64,000 nucleotides of DNA from Flavobacterium sp. (GCF_027484205.1 NZ_JAIXUB010000026.1:310001-374000); one strand, 5' to 3'. Shown: positions 8,164 to 17,571, counted from the stretch's first letter. Translations and numbers: made by a program. Notes: a model not told the origin generated them from the letters alone.

Positions 8164-10152
8164 ATGAAATTCCAAGTAATCTCCGCATACGAACCTACAG
8201 GCGATCAGCCTCAAGCCATTGAAAAACTTTCAAACGGAATTCTTAATGACGAAAAATACCAAACTCTATTAGGAGTTACTGGTTCGGGAAAGACATTTAC
8301 CGTTGCTAATGTAATTCAGAATGTAGAAAAACCAACGTTAGTTTTAGCACACAACAAAACATTGGCTGCGCAATTGTATTCAGAATTCAAACAGTTTTTT
8401 CCAAATAACTCGGTGCAATATTTCGTTTCTTACTATGATTATTACCAACCAGAAGCGTTCATTCCTGTAACTGGAACGTATATTGAAAAAGATTTGTCCA
8501 TAAATGAAGAGCTAGAAAAACTTCGTTTAAGCACTACTTCTGCCCTACTTTCTGGTCGTCGCGATATTATTGTAATTTCTTCTGTTTCTTGCCTTTACGG
8601 AATTGGAAATCCAGTAGAATTTCAGAAAAATGTAGTTTCTATAGAAAAAAATCAAGTAATTTCTCGTACCAAATTATTACACAGATTAGTACAAAGTTTA
8701 TATTCAAGAACCGAAGCCGAATTCACTCCAGGAAATTTTAGAATTAAAGGAGATACTGTCGAAATCTTCCCAAGTTATGGTGACGAACCTTTTAGAATTC
8801 ACTTTTTTGGTGATGAAATTGAAGAAATCGAAGCTTTTGATGCTAGAAGTTCTCAAGTTTTAGAAAAATACGAAAAGCTAAATATTTATCCAGCGAATAT
8901 GTTTGTGACTTCACCCGATGTTTTACAAGCAGCCATTTGGGATATTCAACAAGATTTGGTAAAACAAGTCGATTATTTTAAAGAAATTGGCAAACATTTA
9001 GAAGCAAAACGATTAGAAGAACGTACCAATTTCGATTTAGAAATGATTCGCGAATTAGGTTATTGTTCAGGTATTGAAAATTATTCACGTTATTTGGATA
9101 GAAGACTTCCAGGAACACGACCATTCTGTTTGTTAGATTATTTTCCAGACGATTTCTTGATGGTTGTTGATGAAAGTCACGTGACAATTTCGCAAGTTCA
9201 TGCCATGTATGGTGGCGATAGAAGCCGAAAAGAGAATTTGGTTGAATATGGTTTCCGTCTTCCTGCGGCAATGGACAATCGTCCATTGAAATTTGAGGAA
9301 TTTGAATCGATGCAAAACCAAGTAATTTATGTTTCAGCAACTCCAGCGGATTATGAATTACAAAAATCAGAAGGAATTTATGTAGAGCAAGTCATTCGTC
9401 CTACTGGTTTGTTAGATCCAATTATAGAAGTGCGTCCGAGTTTGAATCAAATTGACGATTTAATTGAAGAAATTCAACAACGATGCGAAGTTGACGAACG
9501 TGTTTTAGTGACCACTTTAACTAAAAGAATGGCGGAAGAATTGACCAAATATCTAACTAAAGTTGCCATTCGTTGTCGTTACATTCATTCAGATGTTGAC
9601 ACTTTAGAACGTGTTGAAATCATGCAAGATTTACGTAAAGGTTTGTTTGATGTATTGATTGGTGTTAACTTACTTCGTGAAGGTCTAGATTTACCCGAAG
9701 TTTCTTTAGTTGCGATTTTGGATGCTGACAAAGAAGGATTTTTAAGAAGTCATCGTTCGCTTACGCAAACTGTTGGTCGTGCAGCTCGAAACGTAAATGG
9801 AAAAGCCATTATGTATGGTGATAAAATTACGGCATCCATGCAAAAAACCATTGATGAAACGAATTATCGTCGTGAAAAACAAATGAATTACAATACCAAA
9901 CATGGAGTTGAACCACAAGCGTTAAATAAAAGTTTAGGAAGTGCTTTAGCAGGAAATTCGGTTTCTACACAATACTATGAGAATCAAGTTTTAAAAGCTG
10001 CCGAACCCGAAAGTTTATACTTATCGAAACCCGAAATTGAAAAGAAAATCCGTGAAGCTAAAAAAGCTATGGAAAAAGCAGCAAAAGAATTAGATTTTAT
10101 GCAAGCAGCAAAATACCGCGATGAAATTAAGTCACTGCAAGAGAAATTATAA
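8164..10152 (+). CDS. uvrB: Excinuclease ABC subunit B
   Basis: 662 aa DNA-damage recognition helicase of UvrABC nucleotide excision repair. Walker A GVTGSGKT at residues 37-44; the damage-probing beta-hairpin region YYDYYQPEAF near residue 95; DEXX-type DESH near residue 336; helicase motif VNLLREGLDLPEVSLV; QTVGRAARN (motif VI); and a C-terminal UVR motif (~627-662, QAAKYRDEI) that contacts UvrC. Length is full. It starts 3 bp after the toxin gene; a bidirectional terminator lies downstream. Confidence 0.98.
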   Translation: MKFQVISAYEPTGDQPQAIEKLSNGILNDEKYQTLLGVTGSGKTFTVANVIQNVEKPTLVLAHNKTLAAQLYSEFKQFFPNNSVQYFVSYYDYYQPEAFIPVTGTYIEKDLSINEELEKLRLSTTSALLSGRRDIIVISSVSCLYGIGNPVEFQKNVVSIEKNQVISRTKLLHRLVQSLYSRTEAEFTPGNFRIKGDTVEIFPSYGDEPFRIHFFGDEIEEIEAFDARSSQVLEKYEKLNIYPANMFVTSPDVLQAAIWDIQQDLVKQVDYFKEIGKHLEAKRLEERTNFDLEMIRELGYCSGIENYSRYLDRRLPGTRPFCLLDYFPDDFLMVVDESHVTISQVHAMYGGDRSRKENLVEYGFRLPAAMDNRPLKFEEFESMQNQVIYVSATPADYELQKSEGIYVEQVIRPTGLLDPIIEVRPSLNQIDDLIEEIQQRCEVDERVLVTTLTKRMAEELTKYLTKVAIRCRYIHSDVDTLERVEIMQDLRKGLFDVLIGVNLLREGLDLPEVSLVAILDADKEGFLRSHRSLTQTVGRAARNVNGKAIMYGDKITASMQKTIDETNYRREKQMNYNTKHGVEPQALNKSLGSALAGNSVSTQYYENQVLKAAEPESLYLSKPEIEKKIREAKKAMEKAAKELDFMQAAKYRDEIKSLQEKL

Positions 10153-10207
10153 AAACAATTCATTATTTATAAATTGTTTTCAAACTAAATACAAATCGAT
10201 ATACAAT

Positions 10208-10250
10208 TGTCAGTCTGAGCCAGCTTGCGCTGAGTTTATTGAAGTGAAGA
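10208..10250. repeat. Dispersed REP-like fragment (CTGAGC family)
   Basis: Contains GTCAGTCTGAGC followed by GCGCTGAG and TTGAAGTG, a degenerate copy of a palindromic family with core CTGAGCGNAGTCGAAG. Related pieces occur at 50019-50037 and 60511-60540 in this window. Confidence 0.4.
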
Positions 10251-10260
10251 CCTTTTAATA

Positions 10261-10292
10261 AAAAAACGCAACTTTTTAAGGTTGCGTTTTTT
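10261..10292. terminator. Bidirectional terminator uvrB / hsp20
   Basis: Stem ACGCAAC/GTTGCGT flanked by A-run on the left and T-run on the right, between convergent genes, so it can end transcription from both sides. Confidence 0.85.
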
Positions 10293-10311
10293 CATTCAAA
10301 CCAACAATTAA

Positions 10312-10737
10312 TTAACCAATTTCTATTAAACGTTTTGGTTTTGGAAGCGCTTCTTCTTTTTTAGGCAATGCCACATACAAAACACCATTTTCATAAGTAG
10401 CATTAATATTTTCAGTATTTACTGTTTCTGGTAAAGTAAACGCTCTTCTAAAAGACGAATAACTAAATTCTCTTCTGGTATATTTTCCTTCTGATTCCTC
10501 TTTTTCTAATTTACTTTCAGATGAAATGGTAAGCACATTGTGATCAATTTCGATATTGAAATCCTCTTTTTTCTTTCCTGGAGCAGCTAATTCTATTCCG
10601 AAACTTGTATCGGTTTCTTTGATATTTACCGCTGGTACATTGGTATTAAAATTTTGAATTCCTCCTAACCAATCTGGTTTTAATAATTCATCGATAATTG
10701 ATGGAAATGGTACTGTGTTTCTTTTAATTAAGTTCAT
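10312..10737 (-). CDS. Small heat-shock protein, Hsp20/alpha-crystallin family
   Basis: 141 aa ATP-independent holdase chaperone. The alpha-crystallin domain runs from about residue 33 (VPAVNIKETDTSFGIELAAPG) to the strand VLTISSE and the late motif YENGVLYVALPK; the I-x-I-type C-terminal tail is represented by KRLIEIG. I chose the start MNLIKRN at 10737 rather than an ATG 24 bp upstream because homologues begin with this helix and the upstream part is AT-only. It is monocistronic, converges with uvrB, and lies opposite a long AT-rich gap. Confidence 0.93.
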   Translation of the reverse strand: MNLIKRNTVPFPSIIDELLKPDWLGGIQNFNTNVPAVNIKETDTSFGIELAAPGKKKEDFNIEIDHNVLTISSESKLEKEESEGKYTRREFSYSSFRRAFTLPETVNTENINATYENGVLYVALPKKEEALPKPKRLIEIG

Positions 10738-10761
10738 AATTTTATATTTTAAATTAAACAT

Positions 10762-11064
10762 TTATTAGTTATGTTCTTCCAAAAAACAAATTGTATACCA
10801 ATACAAAAAACAAGTCATTTTGACTGATAATGAATACTTTAAACTGAAATTTTGACGTTTTTAAGACTATTTTAACTGACGAATTTTCAGTTTGTAGTAT
10901 AAATCAATGCTATAATTTACTACTTAGTCAATTCCAATAAACTAAAACACACTATTACAGCATTTTATATTTTATTTGTAACATCATTTTGTTACGATAG
11001 TTTTATTACAATAACTTTTATTTAAGTAAAATTGTATAACTTTACTTTTATAAATTGTAATAAA
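10762..11064. promoter_or_regulatory. Intergenic region with GTAAC/GTTAC dyad
   Basis: No gene seen. The region is very AT-rich and separates divergent hsp20 and the hybrid kinase gene. It holds an inverted pair GTAAC (10978-10982) and GTTAC (10991-10995). A similar pair (13880-13894) precedes the OmpA-like gene downstream of the kinase, so both may be sites of one regulator. This is inference from sequence similarity only. Confidence 0.35.
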
Positions 11065-13848
11065 ATGAAAAAATTACTTTTACTATTCTTGCTTTTTTTT
11101 ACCATTACAAATTACTCTCAAAATAAAACAATCAAAACATTAAGAAATGAGATTAAACTTGCAACATCAAATGAAAAAAAAGCAATATTACAATATGAAT
11201 TAGCAGATGTATATCGTAAAAACCTCAACGTTGATAGTGCTTATTTTTACGCAAAAAAAGCATTTCAATTCAATAAACAAAAAGGAATAGATTCCTTGAT
11301 GGTTAAGTCATCACTTCAATTATTCAGATTATTAAATACGACTATAAAAAAAGACTCTACTGATTATTTTTCCATTGCAAAAAATATAGCTGATAAAAGC
11401 AAAAATAAAATCTTACTGATTGAAACTTTATATTCAAAAGGGCAGGTTTCATATTTAAATAATGATTGGGCAGACGCTTTTCCTGAATTTCTAAAAGTAG
11501 ATTCCATATCAAAAAAATACAAAATAAAAAACAAGACAACTATTTATGCTATCATTCAACGTTCCGAAATTATTCGTCAAAAATTTAGTAAAGAAACCAC
11601 TTTAGAAGCCGAAAAATTATTATTAGAAGCTCTGAAAATAGCCAAAGAAATCAAATCGGAAGAAATGATTAATCTAATTTATACCTATTTAGCAGACATT
11701 AGTGAACTTCAAGAAAAACATCAAGAATCAAAGGAATATATTGACAAAGCCTATAACTATTATTCTAAAAAAGATGATGTAAGAAATATGTCCCAAATTT
11801 TCTTGCTCTACACTTCTTATTACATTGGTATTGATGATATTCCAAACGCAAACAAAGAACAAATAAAAAGAATTACCTATTTAAGACAAAAAGAAGACAA
11901 TTTAGAACTTGCAAGAGCACTTGCCTACTATGGAAGTTTTCAAAGAAAAAAAACCAAAGAATTCAACTCAGCAATAAATAATTTGCAAGAAGCAAAAAAA
12001 ATATATGAATCTATAAATCTTACTGATATAGATGCTTTCGAACGTTTAATATTCAATTTATCAAGATGCTACTCAGAAATTGGGAAACATGAAGAAGCCA
12101 ATATCTATTTAAAAGATGCTTATAATTTAAGAGAAGATTTAATAGAAAAAGAAAATCGCAATTTAACGACTTCACTTGAAACTAAATACCAAACAGAAAA
12201 GAAAGAACAAGAAATAAAATTTCTTTCTGAAGTAACAACAAAACAAAACTATATTTATTTGAGCATTGTTGCATTGCTTCTTGCTTTAGGAGCATTTCTG
12301 TTTTATGGTTATCGCAACAAAATAAAAACAGCGCAAAAACTGAAAGAACTAAACGAATTAAAATCGAGATTTTTTGCTAACATTTCGCATGAATTTAGAA
12401 CACCACTGACATTGATAAAAAGTCCTGTGCAAAGTTTACAAGCAGAAATTACAAATGAAAACCATAAAAACAAATTGGATTTGATTGATAAAAATTCCAA
12501 TAGAATGCTAAATTTAGTCGATCAGCTTTTAGAACTTTCCAAACTTGATAGTGGAAAATTACAGCTTATTTTAAAAGAAGGAAATATAGCTACATTTTTG
12601 AATTCATTAGTTGATTCATTCACTTTTCAAGCAAAAGAAAACAAGCTTGCATTTACTTCAACAATCGAAAAAAATCAAGAAAATCATCATTTTGATAAAG
12701 ATGTAATAGAGAAAATCGTAAGTAATTTACTTTCAAATGCAATCAAATATACAAATGAGAATGAAAAAGTTACTTTTGAATCTAAAATAGAAAACAATCA
12801 ATTGCAGTTTATTGTTTCCAATTCGGGTTCGGAAATTAAAAGAGAAGATTTACCAAAACTTTTTGAACGTTTTTATCAGAAAAAAGAAAATCATCAAGGC
12901 GTTGGTATCGGATTAGCATTGGTAAAAGAACTGGTTGAACTATATAAAGGAATAATTGAAACTAATGCTGAAAATGGTATTTTGAGTTTTGCAATTTCAT
13001 TGCCATTAGAAAAAGTAAATGAAAATGCTATAGTAGTTACAAAAGAAGTTCTTAAAGCAATTATTTCAGAAGAAAGTAGCAATGAAACGGAACTTCCCAT
13101 TTTATTAATAGTTGATGACAATCAAGATGTTAGAATAGTTTTGAAAGATATTTTTAAAAATAAATATCAAATTCTGGAAGCTGAAGATGGCGAACAAGCA
13201 TTAAAAATTGCCAAAAAAGATATTCCAGATTGCATAATCAGCGATGTGATGATGCCAAAAATGGATGGATTTGAATTTACCAAACAAATCAAAAATAACG
13301 AACTTACATCGTTTATTCCTGTAATCTTGCTAACGGCAAAAACAACCGACGAGGCACACCTTGAAGGTTTAAAAAGTACAGCCGATGCCTATTTAACCAA
13401 ACCATTTAACAACGAAATTGTAAAAGAAACTGTTAACCAATTGATTGCCGAACGTAAAAAACTACATCAACGTTACAGTCAAGAATTAGTTTTGCGACCT
13501 GTTGATATTGTAATTAACTCGGTTGATGAAAAATTTATAGAAAAACTGCAAGTTATTTTAGACAAAGAATTATCAAATTCCGAATTCAGTTCAGAAGATT
13601 TTGCAACTGCTGTTGGAATGAGCCGAATGCAATTGCATCGTAAACTAAAATCACTACTTGGAGTTTCTGCAACAGAATTTTTGAGAAACGAACGATTAAA
13701 AGTTGCCACAGAATTACTCAAAAAAGGAAATGGAACTATTGCAGAAATAATTTATGCTGTTGGCTTTAACGACACTTCTTATTTTATTCGTTGCTTCAAA
13801 GAAAAATACAATTGCACGCCATCTGAATATCAAGAAAAAAATAAATAA
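11065..13848 (+). CDS. Hybrid sensor histidine kinase/response regulator with AraC-type output
   Basis: 927 aa one-protein signalling system. Order: signal peptide (1-19, ends NYSQ); periplasmic TPR-like helical region (~30-375); one TM segment (~396-416); HisKA with SHEFRTPLTL, His442 as phospho-site; HATPase with NLLSNAIKYT and GVGIGLALV; receiver domain (~687-805) with VDDNQD, phospho-acceptor Asp727 in SDVMMPKMDG, and LTAK/TKPF; AraC-type HTH (~825-927). The sensor uses TPR repeats rather than the beta-propellers of polysaccharide-utilisation hybrid systems. I chose MKKLLL at 11065, not an ATG 33 bp upstream, because the signal peptide begins there. Likely controls the exported-protein cluster downstream; ligand unknown. 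Confidence 0.92.
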   Translation: MKKLLLLFLLFFTITNYSQNKTIKTLRNEIKLATSNEKKAILQYELADVYRKNLNVDSAYFYAKKAFQFNKQKGIDSLMVKSSLQLFRLLNTTIKKDSTDYFSIAKNIADKSKNKILLIETLYSKGQVSYLNNDWADAFPEFLKVDSISKKYKIKNKTTIYAIIQRSEIIRQKFSKETTLEAEKLLLEALKIAKEIKSEEMINLIYTYLADISELQEKHQESKEYIDKAYNYYSKKDDVRNMSQIFLLYTSYYIGIDDIPNANKEQIKRITYLRQKEDNLELARALAYYGSFQRKKTKEFNSAINNLQEAKKIYESINLTDIDAFERLIFNLSRCYSEIGKHEEANIYLKDAYNLREDLIEKENRNLTTSLETKYQTEKKEQEIKFLSEVTTKQNYIYLSIVALLLALGAFLFYGYRNKIKTAQKLKELNELKSRFFANISHEFRTPLTLIKSPVQSLQAEITNENHKNKLDLIDKNSNRMLNLVDQLLELSKLDSGKLQLILKEGNIATFLNSLVDSFTFQAKENKLAFTSTIEKNQENHHFDKDVIEKIVSNLLSNAIKYTNENEKVTFESKIENNQLQFIVSNSGSEIKREDLPKLFERFYQKKENHQGVGIGLALVKELVELYKGIIETNAENGILSFAISLPLEKVNENAIVVTKEVLKAIISEESSNETELPILLIVDDNQDVRIVLKDIFKNKYQILEAEDGEQALKIAKKDIPDCIISDVMMPKMDGFEFTKQIKNNELTSFIPVILLTAKTTDEAHLEGLKSTADAYLTKPFNNEIVKETVNQLIAERKKLHQRYSQELVLRPVDIVINSVDEKFIEKLQVILDKELSNSEFSSEDFATAVGMSRMQLHRKLKSLLGVSATEFLRNERLKVATELLKKGNGTIAEIIYAVGFNDTSYFIRCFKEKYNCTPSEYQEKNK

Positions 13849-13860
13849 TTCCTTCGTAAA

Positions 13861-13980
13861 GCATTGATTTTATTGACGTGTAACGTTCTGTTACATTTGT
13901 CCAATCTACTGATACAATAGTTTCATCGTTTTTGTTTTGTTATGTACAATTTTGCTTCGTACAATCAAAACATCAAAATC
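13861..13980 (+). promoter_or_regulatory. Upstream region of OmpA-like gene with second GTAAC dyad
   Basis: Carries GTAAC (13880-13884) and GTTAC (13890-13894) with a 5-bp spacer, echoing the dyad upstream of the hybrid kinase gene, which has an 8-bp spacer. Both are followed by a similar ATAGTTT stretch. Possible operator of the AraC-type regulator. Confidence 0.35.
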
Positions 13981-15225
13981 ATGAAAACACAATTACTATT
14001 ATTTGCATTGTTATTTTCAACCATTGGCAATGCACAATTTCTTGACAAACTAGCAAAAAAGGCAGAAGATGCTGCCAAAAGAACGGTAGAAAGAAAAGTA
14101 GAACAAAAAGCTGAAAAAACTACAGATAAAACGGTTGATAAAGTTTTAAATCCAAAAAGTAAATCTTCAAAAAAGGATAAAAAAAATAAATCCATAAAAA
14201 CAGCAAAAGATTTTGAATCTGGAACAAAAGTTTTAGCAACTGAAGATTTTTCGCAAGATGTTATTGGAGATTTTCCTGTCAATTGGTCCACAAACAGCAG
14301 TGGTGAAGTAGTTAATTTTTCTGATGATAAAACAAAATGGCTACAACTTAATGACAATGGAAATTATACTCCAAATCATATCAAAAAACTTCCTGAAAAT
14401 TTCACTTTTGAATTTGATTTATATTCTGCAGATGATTTCTCTTTCTATTCAACTGCTTTTAAAATTGGGTTTATTGAAACAAAAAAGAAAAACGATTACA
14501 CCCAATGGAAAGAATTTCAAAGCGGAAAAGAAGGCATCATTTTAAGTCTTCATCCGCAACTTGCAGGAACAGAAATTGTTGGTGGTTCAGGATTTAGAGT
14601 GATTGCTGATGGCTCAGAATTGATGAATAATAATGTAGAATTAAACAGCTACAACAACAATCAAAACACGGCTAAAATTCAGTTTTGGAGACAAAACAAC
14701 AGACTACGAATGTATGTAAATGGTGAAAAAGTTTGGGACTTACCTAATGCTTTTCAAGATGCAAACTACAACAGTATTGTCTTTTTTACACACGGATATT
14801 ATGAGAAAAAAGATAAATATTACATCTCAAATCTTCGATTAGCTGTCGCAGGAGAAGACACAAGACACAAACTAATTGAAACAGGAAGTTTTTCTACAAA
14901 TGAAATTTTATTTGATACAAACAAAGCCACTATTAAGTCGTCAAGTGCAACAGTTTTAGAAGAGTTAGCAACTGCATTAAAAGAAAATCCAAAAACTAAA
15001 ATTTCAATTACTGGTCATACCGATAGCGATGGAAAAGAAACTGACAATCAAAAACTTTCTGAACAAAGAGCAGAAAGCGTTAAAAACTATCTAGCATCAA
15101 ATTTTGGAATTGAAAAATCAAGAATGACAACAAATGGCAAAGGAGAAACCGAACCAATTGCCGAAAATAAATCTGATGAAGGTAAAAAACAAAACCGAAG
15201 AGTAGAATTTAAAATCATTAAATAA
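13981..15225 (+). CDS. OmpA family outer-membrane protein
   Basis: 414 aa. Signal peptide ends NAQF (~18). Residues ~20-75 are Lys/Ala-rich (KKAEDAAKRTVERKVEQKA), likely helical or coiled. Residues ~85-290 form a beta-sandwich-like domain with a laminin/LamG-type look (FEFDLYSADDFSFYS, IQFWRQNNRLRMYVNGE). The C-terminal ~110 residues are an OmpA domain: ILFDTNKATI, ISITGHTDSDG, LSEQRAESVKNYL and NRRVEFKI, which binds peptidoglycan. MKTQLLL at 13981 is preferred over an ATG 39 bp upstream because the signal peptide starts there. The lipoprotein gene follows after 8 bp. Confidence 0.88.
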   Translation: MKTQLLLFALLFSTIGNAQFLDKLAKKAEDAAKRTVERKVEQKAEKTTDKTVDKVLNPKSKSSKKDKKNKSIKTAKDFESGTKVLATEDFSQDVIGDFPVNWSTNSSGEVVNFSDDKTKWLQLNDNGNYTPNHIKKLPENFTFEFDLYSADDFSFYSTAFKIGFIETKKKNDYTQWKEFQSGKEGIILSLHPQLAGTEIVGGSGFRVIADGSELMNNNVELNSYNNNQNTAKIQFWRQNNRLRMYVNGEKVWDLPNAFQDANYNSIVFFTHGYYEKKDKYYISNLRLAVAGEDTRHKLIETGSFSTNEILFDTNKATIKSSSATVLEELATALKENPKTKISITGHTDSDGKETDNQKLSEQRAESVKNYLASNFGIEKSRMTTNGKGETEPIAENKSDEGKKQNRRVEFKIIK

Positions 15226-15233
15226 ATAATATC

Positions 15234-15806
15234 ATGAAAAATCATTTTTTAAAAGCAATTCTAATAATTGGAATTACATTATCATCATGTTCAAAAGACG
15301 ATGAAAGAAACTATACTGAAGAAAACTTTCTAGATGGATTTTTAACAACCTCACAATTTTCAGGAACCACTGACAGCACAATTGATGGAGGTAATTATGA
15401 ATTTGGAATAGAATTTACGCCACTTGTAAAAGGAAAAATCACTGCTTTAAAAGTTAAAATTCCCGATGTAAATAATGCCGTTAGAGTTACAATTTGGGAC
15501 AAAGTAACAACAACAGTAATGAGATCAGAAACGTTAAATATAACTTCAGCAAACAGTGAACAAAGCATTGATATTGCTGATTTAGAACTAGAAGCAAACC
15601 ATCAATATGCTATCACAATGAACTCAAACGATTGGTACAATCACAGAAGAGCTGACAATTCAGATGTAAGTTATCCTATCACTTCTGGAAATATCAAAAT
15701 TGACAATTATAAATGGGTTTCAGGTACAGCACAAAACTACCCAACGAACATTGCAACATCTTATTTTGCTGGTGATGTTTCGTTCAATTTCATTCAAATG
15801 AATTAA
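15234..15806 (+). CDS. Lipoprotein of unknown function, DUF4082-like
   Basis: 190 aa. Lipobox region ITLSSC places the lipidated Cys at residue 19, followed by SKDDE, an acidic stretch of the kind that marks surface-exposed lipoproteins in Bacteroidota. The body (EFGIEFTPLVKGKITALKVKI ... VRVTIWDK ... LEANHQYAITMNSNDWY) resembles DUF4082-type beta-sandwich modules. It is 8 bp after the OmpA-like gene, so probably in one transcript with it. No catalytic motif. Confidence 0.75.
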   Translation: MKNHFLKAILIIGITLSSCSKDDERNYTEENFLDGFLTTSQFSGTTDSTIDGGNYEFGIEFTPLVKGKITALKVKIPDVNNAVRVTIWDKVTTTVMRSETLNITSANSEQSIDIADLELEANHQYAITMNSNDWYNHRRADNSDVSYPITSGNIKIDNYKWVSGTAQNYPTNIATSYFAGDVSFNFIQMN

Positions 15807-15841
15807 TTATTGAAAAAAATAATTTTTCTAACTCTTGTTCA

Positions 15842-16000
15842 ATGTCAAATAAAAAAAAGACAAAATATGTAGGCAAAGTAGAAGAACTTCCTTCAAAATC
15901 AATCTATTTGAATATAAATCATTTGGAAAAAGGCGATTATGAATTGAGTATCATTCACCAAAATAAATTGATAAAAAAAACAACTTTCAAAAAAAACTAA
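15842..16000 (+). CDS. Small hypothetical protein, possibly frameshifted secreted protein
   Basis: 52 aa from ATG: begins MSNKKKTKYVGKVEELPSKS, then a beta-hairpin-like part ending HQNKLIKKTTFKKN. A different frame just upstream, starting with a TTG at 15811, reads LKKIIFLTLVQCQIKKR, a signal-peptide-like segment, and stops at 15871-15873. The two frames meet in an 8-A run; one more A would join them into a ~63-residue exported protein. So this is either a short cytosolic peptide, a decayed gene or a homopolymer error. It ends 2 bp before the next lipoprotein ATG. Confidence 0.5.
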   Translation: MSNKKKTKYVGKVEELPSKSIYLNINHLEKGDYELSIIHQNKLIKKTTFKKN

Positions 16001-16002
16001 TC

Positions 16003-16767
16003 ATGAAAACAAAAACATTACAATTATTTCTTCTCGCAGTACTATTTACATTTAGTTCTTGCAGTAATGACGATGAAAAGAAAGAAGCATACGTAAAGAA
16101 AATTGTATCTACTTCTTCAGCAACACCAAGTGCAAATCAAACCATTGACTTTGTTTATAATAGTAAAAAGAGAATCTTTAATTATACCATAACAAAATCT
16201 AGCGGAAGTATTTCTCACGATATAATTTATAATTCAAGCGGATTAATTACTAAAATAAATAGAACATCAACCAGCGCAAGTGCTTCTCAATTAACGAGTT
16301 TTATTTACAGTTATACCGATGGAAAATTAGCTAAATTAGAAATCGCTGACGAAACTGGAATCATAAATTATTCTATGGATTTTACTTATGATGAAGCACA
16401 AAATAAATATTTAGGCAATGATAGCGATGGCTATGTAATTGAAATCAGAATAGATGCAAATGAAAACATCAAACAATTTGTTGTAGGTTCAGAAAATAGT
16501 GTGATGTCGTATAATGCCAACTCAGGACTTTTTAAAAATACTAAAAATAATGTTCCGCTACTTCTAACGCATTTTTTCTCTTCAGAAAGTACCACTAGAT
16601 ATTTACTTCAACTATTTGCTAATAAGGAAATTTCTTCCATTGAAGCAGCAACGACCACATTGTATGCGACGACTACAAGAGATGAAAACAATTTAATCAC
16701 ACAAATTGATTACTCAAACAGTTCAAGTTCCATTTTTAGTATGGATGTAACCTACGAAAACCGATAA
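16003..16767 (+). CDS. Surface lipoprotein, first copy of a tandem duplication
   Basis: 254 aa. Signal sequence ends TFSSCSNDDEKKE, Cys20 lipidated and followed by an acidic export-type stretch. The rest is built of short beta motifs such as IDFVYNSKKRI, IIYNSSGLITKIN, FIYSYTDGKLAKLEI and FTYDEAQNKY, reminiscent of YD/Rhs-type repeats found in many Bacteroidota lipoproteins. Its length equals that of the next gene, with shared motifs throughout (KTKxxQLF/LLL leader, FKNxKNxVPL, FxNKEIxSI, TTRDxNN), so the two are paralogues. Function unknown. Confidence 0.8.
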   Translation: MKTKTLQLFLLAVLFTFSSCSNDDEKKEAYVKKIVSTSSATPSANQTIDFVYNSKKRIFNYTITKSSGSISHDIIYNSSGLITKINRTSTSASASQLTSFIYSYTDGKLAKLEIADETGIINYSMDFTYDEAQNKYLGNDSDGYVIEIRIDANENIKQFVVGSENSVMSYNANSGLFKNTKNNVPLLLTHFFSSESTTRYLLQLFANKEISSIEAATTTLYATTTRDENNLITQIDYSNSSSSIFSMDVTYENR

Positions 16768-16787
16768 AAAACCTTAAAACATAAATC

Positions 16788-17552
16788 ATGAAAACTAAAT
16801 TCACAGCACTTTTACTAGTTGCAATGGCATTTCTAACCATTTCATGCAGCAACGACGACGATAGTAAAGAATATTATGTAAAAACAATTGAATCTAATTA
16901 TCCAACTTCGCCTGATGACAATCAATCCATAACGTTTGAATATGATTCAAAAAATAGAATTTCGGGTTATACCATTTCTCAACTTGGTGGAACGATTGAA
17001 AAAACAATTACTTACAATTCTCAAAATGTAATTACTAAAATACATTCTACCTACACCACATTTGGATTAACAGATGAAATTGATATGGATTTCACTTACA
17101 CTGATGGAAAACTTTCAAAAACAATTATTACACCTTTTGAACCATCGATTGATCCGTGGATTATCAATTTTACTTACGATAATAACGAAAAAAAATATAC
17201 TGGTCTTATTGAATCTGTTTCCGATGTTTTTACAGAAATAACCATCGATAATTCAAACAATCTAACAGAATTATTTTATTCTGGGCAAAATACTACAGTA
17301 GCTCGAAACAACAACAATGGCATTTTTAAAAACAATAAAAACATTGTTCCATTAATTGTGATGGCACTTTTTGACAACAGTCTTTTCTCATTACAAGTGT
17401 TTTCAAATAAAGAAATTACGTCCATTTCTAGCGGAACAACAACGTTAAACTCCATTACAACTAGAAATGACAACAACAAAATTGAAAATGTAAGATATCA
17501 AAGTACGGCAACAACAATTCTAGAAATTGATGTTATTTATGAAGAACGATAA
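16788..17552 (+). CDS. Surface lipoprotein, second copy of a tandem duplication
   Basis: 254 aa paralogue of the preceding gene, starting 20 bp after its stop. Leader MKTKFTALLLVAMAFLTISC gives lipidated Cys20, followed by SNDDDSKE. Conserved pattern: YVKTIESNYPTSPDDNQSI, FEYDSKNRISGYTIS, FTYTDGKLSKTII, FKNNKNIVPLIV, FSNKEITSI and a TTRNDNN ending. A hairpin terminator follows, closing the cluster that begins with the OmpA-like gene. No known enzyme motif. Confidence 0.8.
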   Translation: MKTKFTALLLVAMAFLTISCSNDDDSKEYYVKTIESNYPTSPDDNQSITFEYDSKNRISGYTISQLGGTIEKTITYNSQNVITKIHSTYTTFGLTDEIDMDFTYTDGKLSKTIITPFEPSIDPWIINFTYDNNEKKYTGLIESVSDVFTEITIDNSNNLTELFYSGQNTTVARNNNNGIFKNNKNIVPLIVMALFDNSLFSLQVFSNKEITSISSGTTTLNSITTRNDNNKIENVRYQSTATTILEIDVIYEER

Positions 17553-17571
17553 TTGAGTTTGGTTGTTTTTT

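Noticed and set aside
8978..9340. Minus-strand reading frame of 120 codons inside uvrB
   Set aside because: It is fully inside a highly conserved gene and has no family features; a shadow frame.
13965..14357. Minus-strand frame of 130 codons opposite the OmpA-like gene
   Set aside because: Antisense to a Lys/Ala-rich coding region, Ser/Phe-rich composition typical of a shadow frame.
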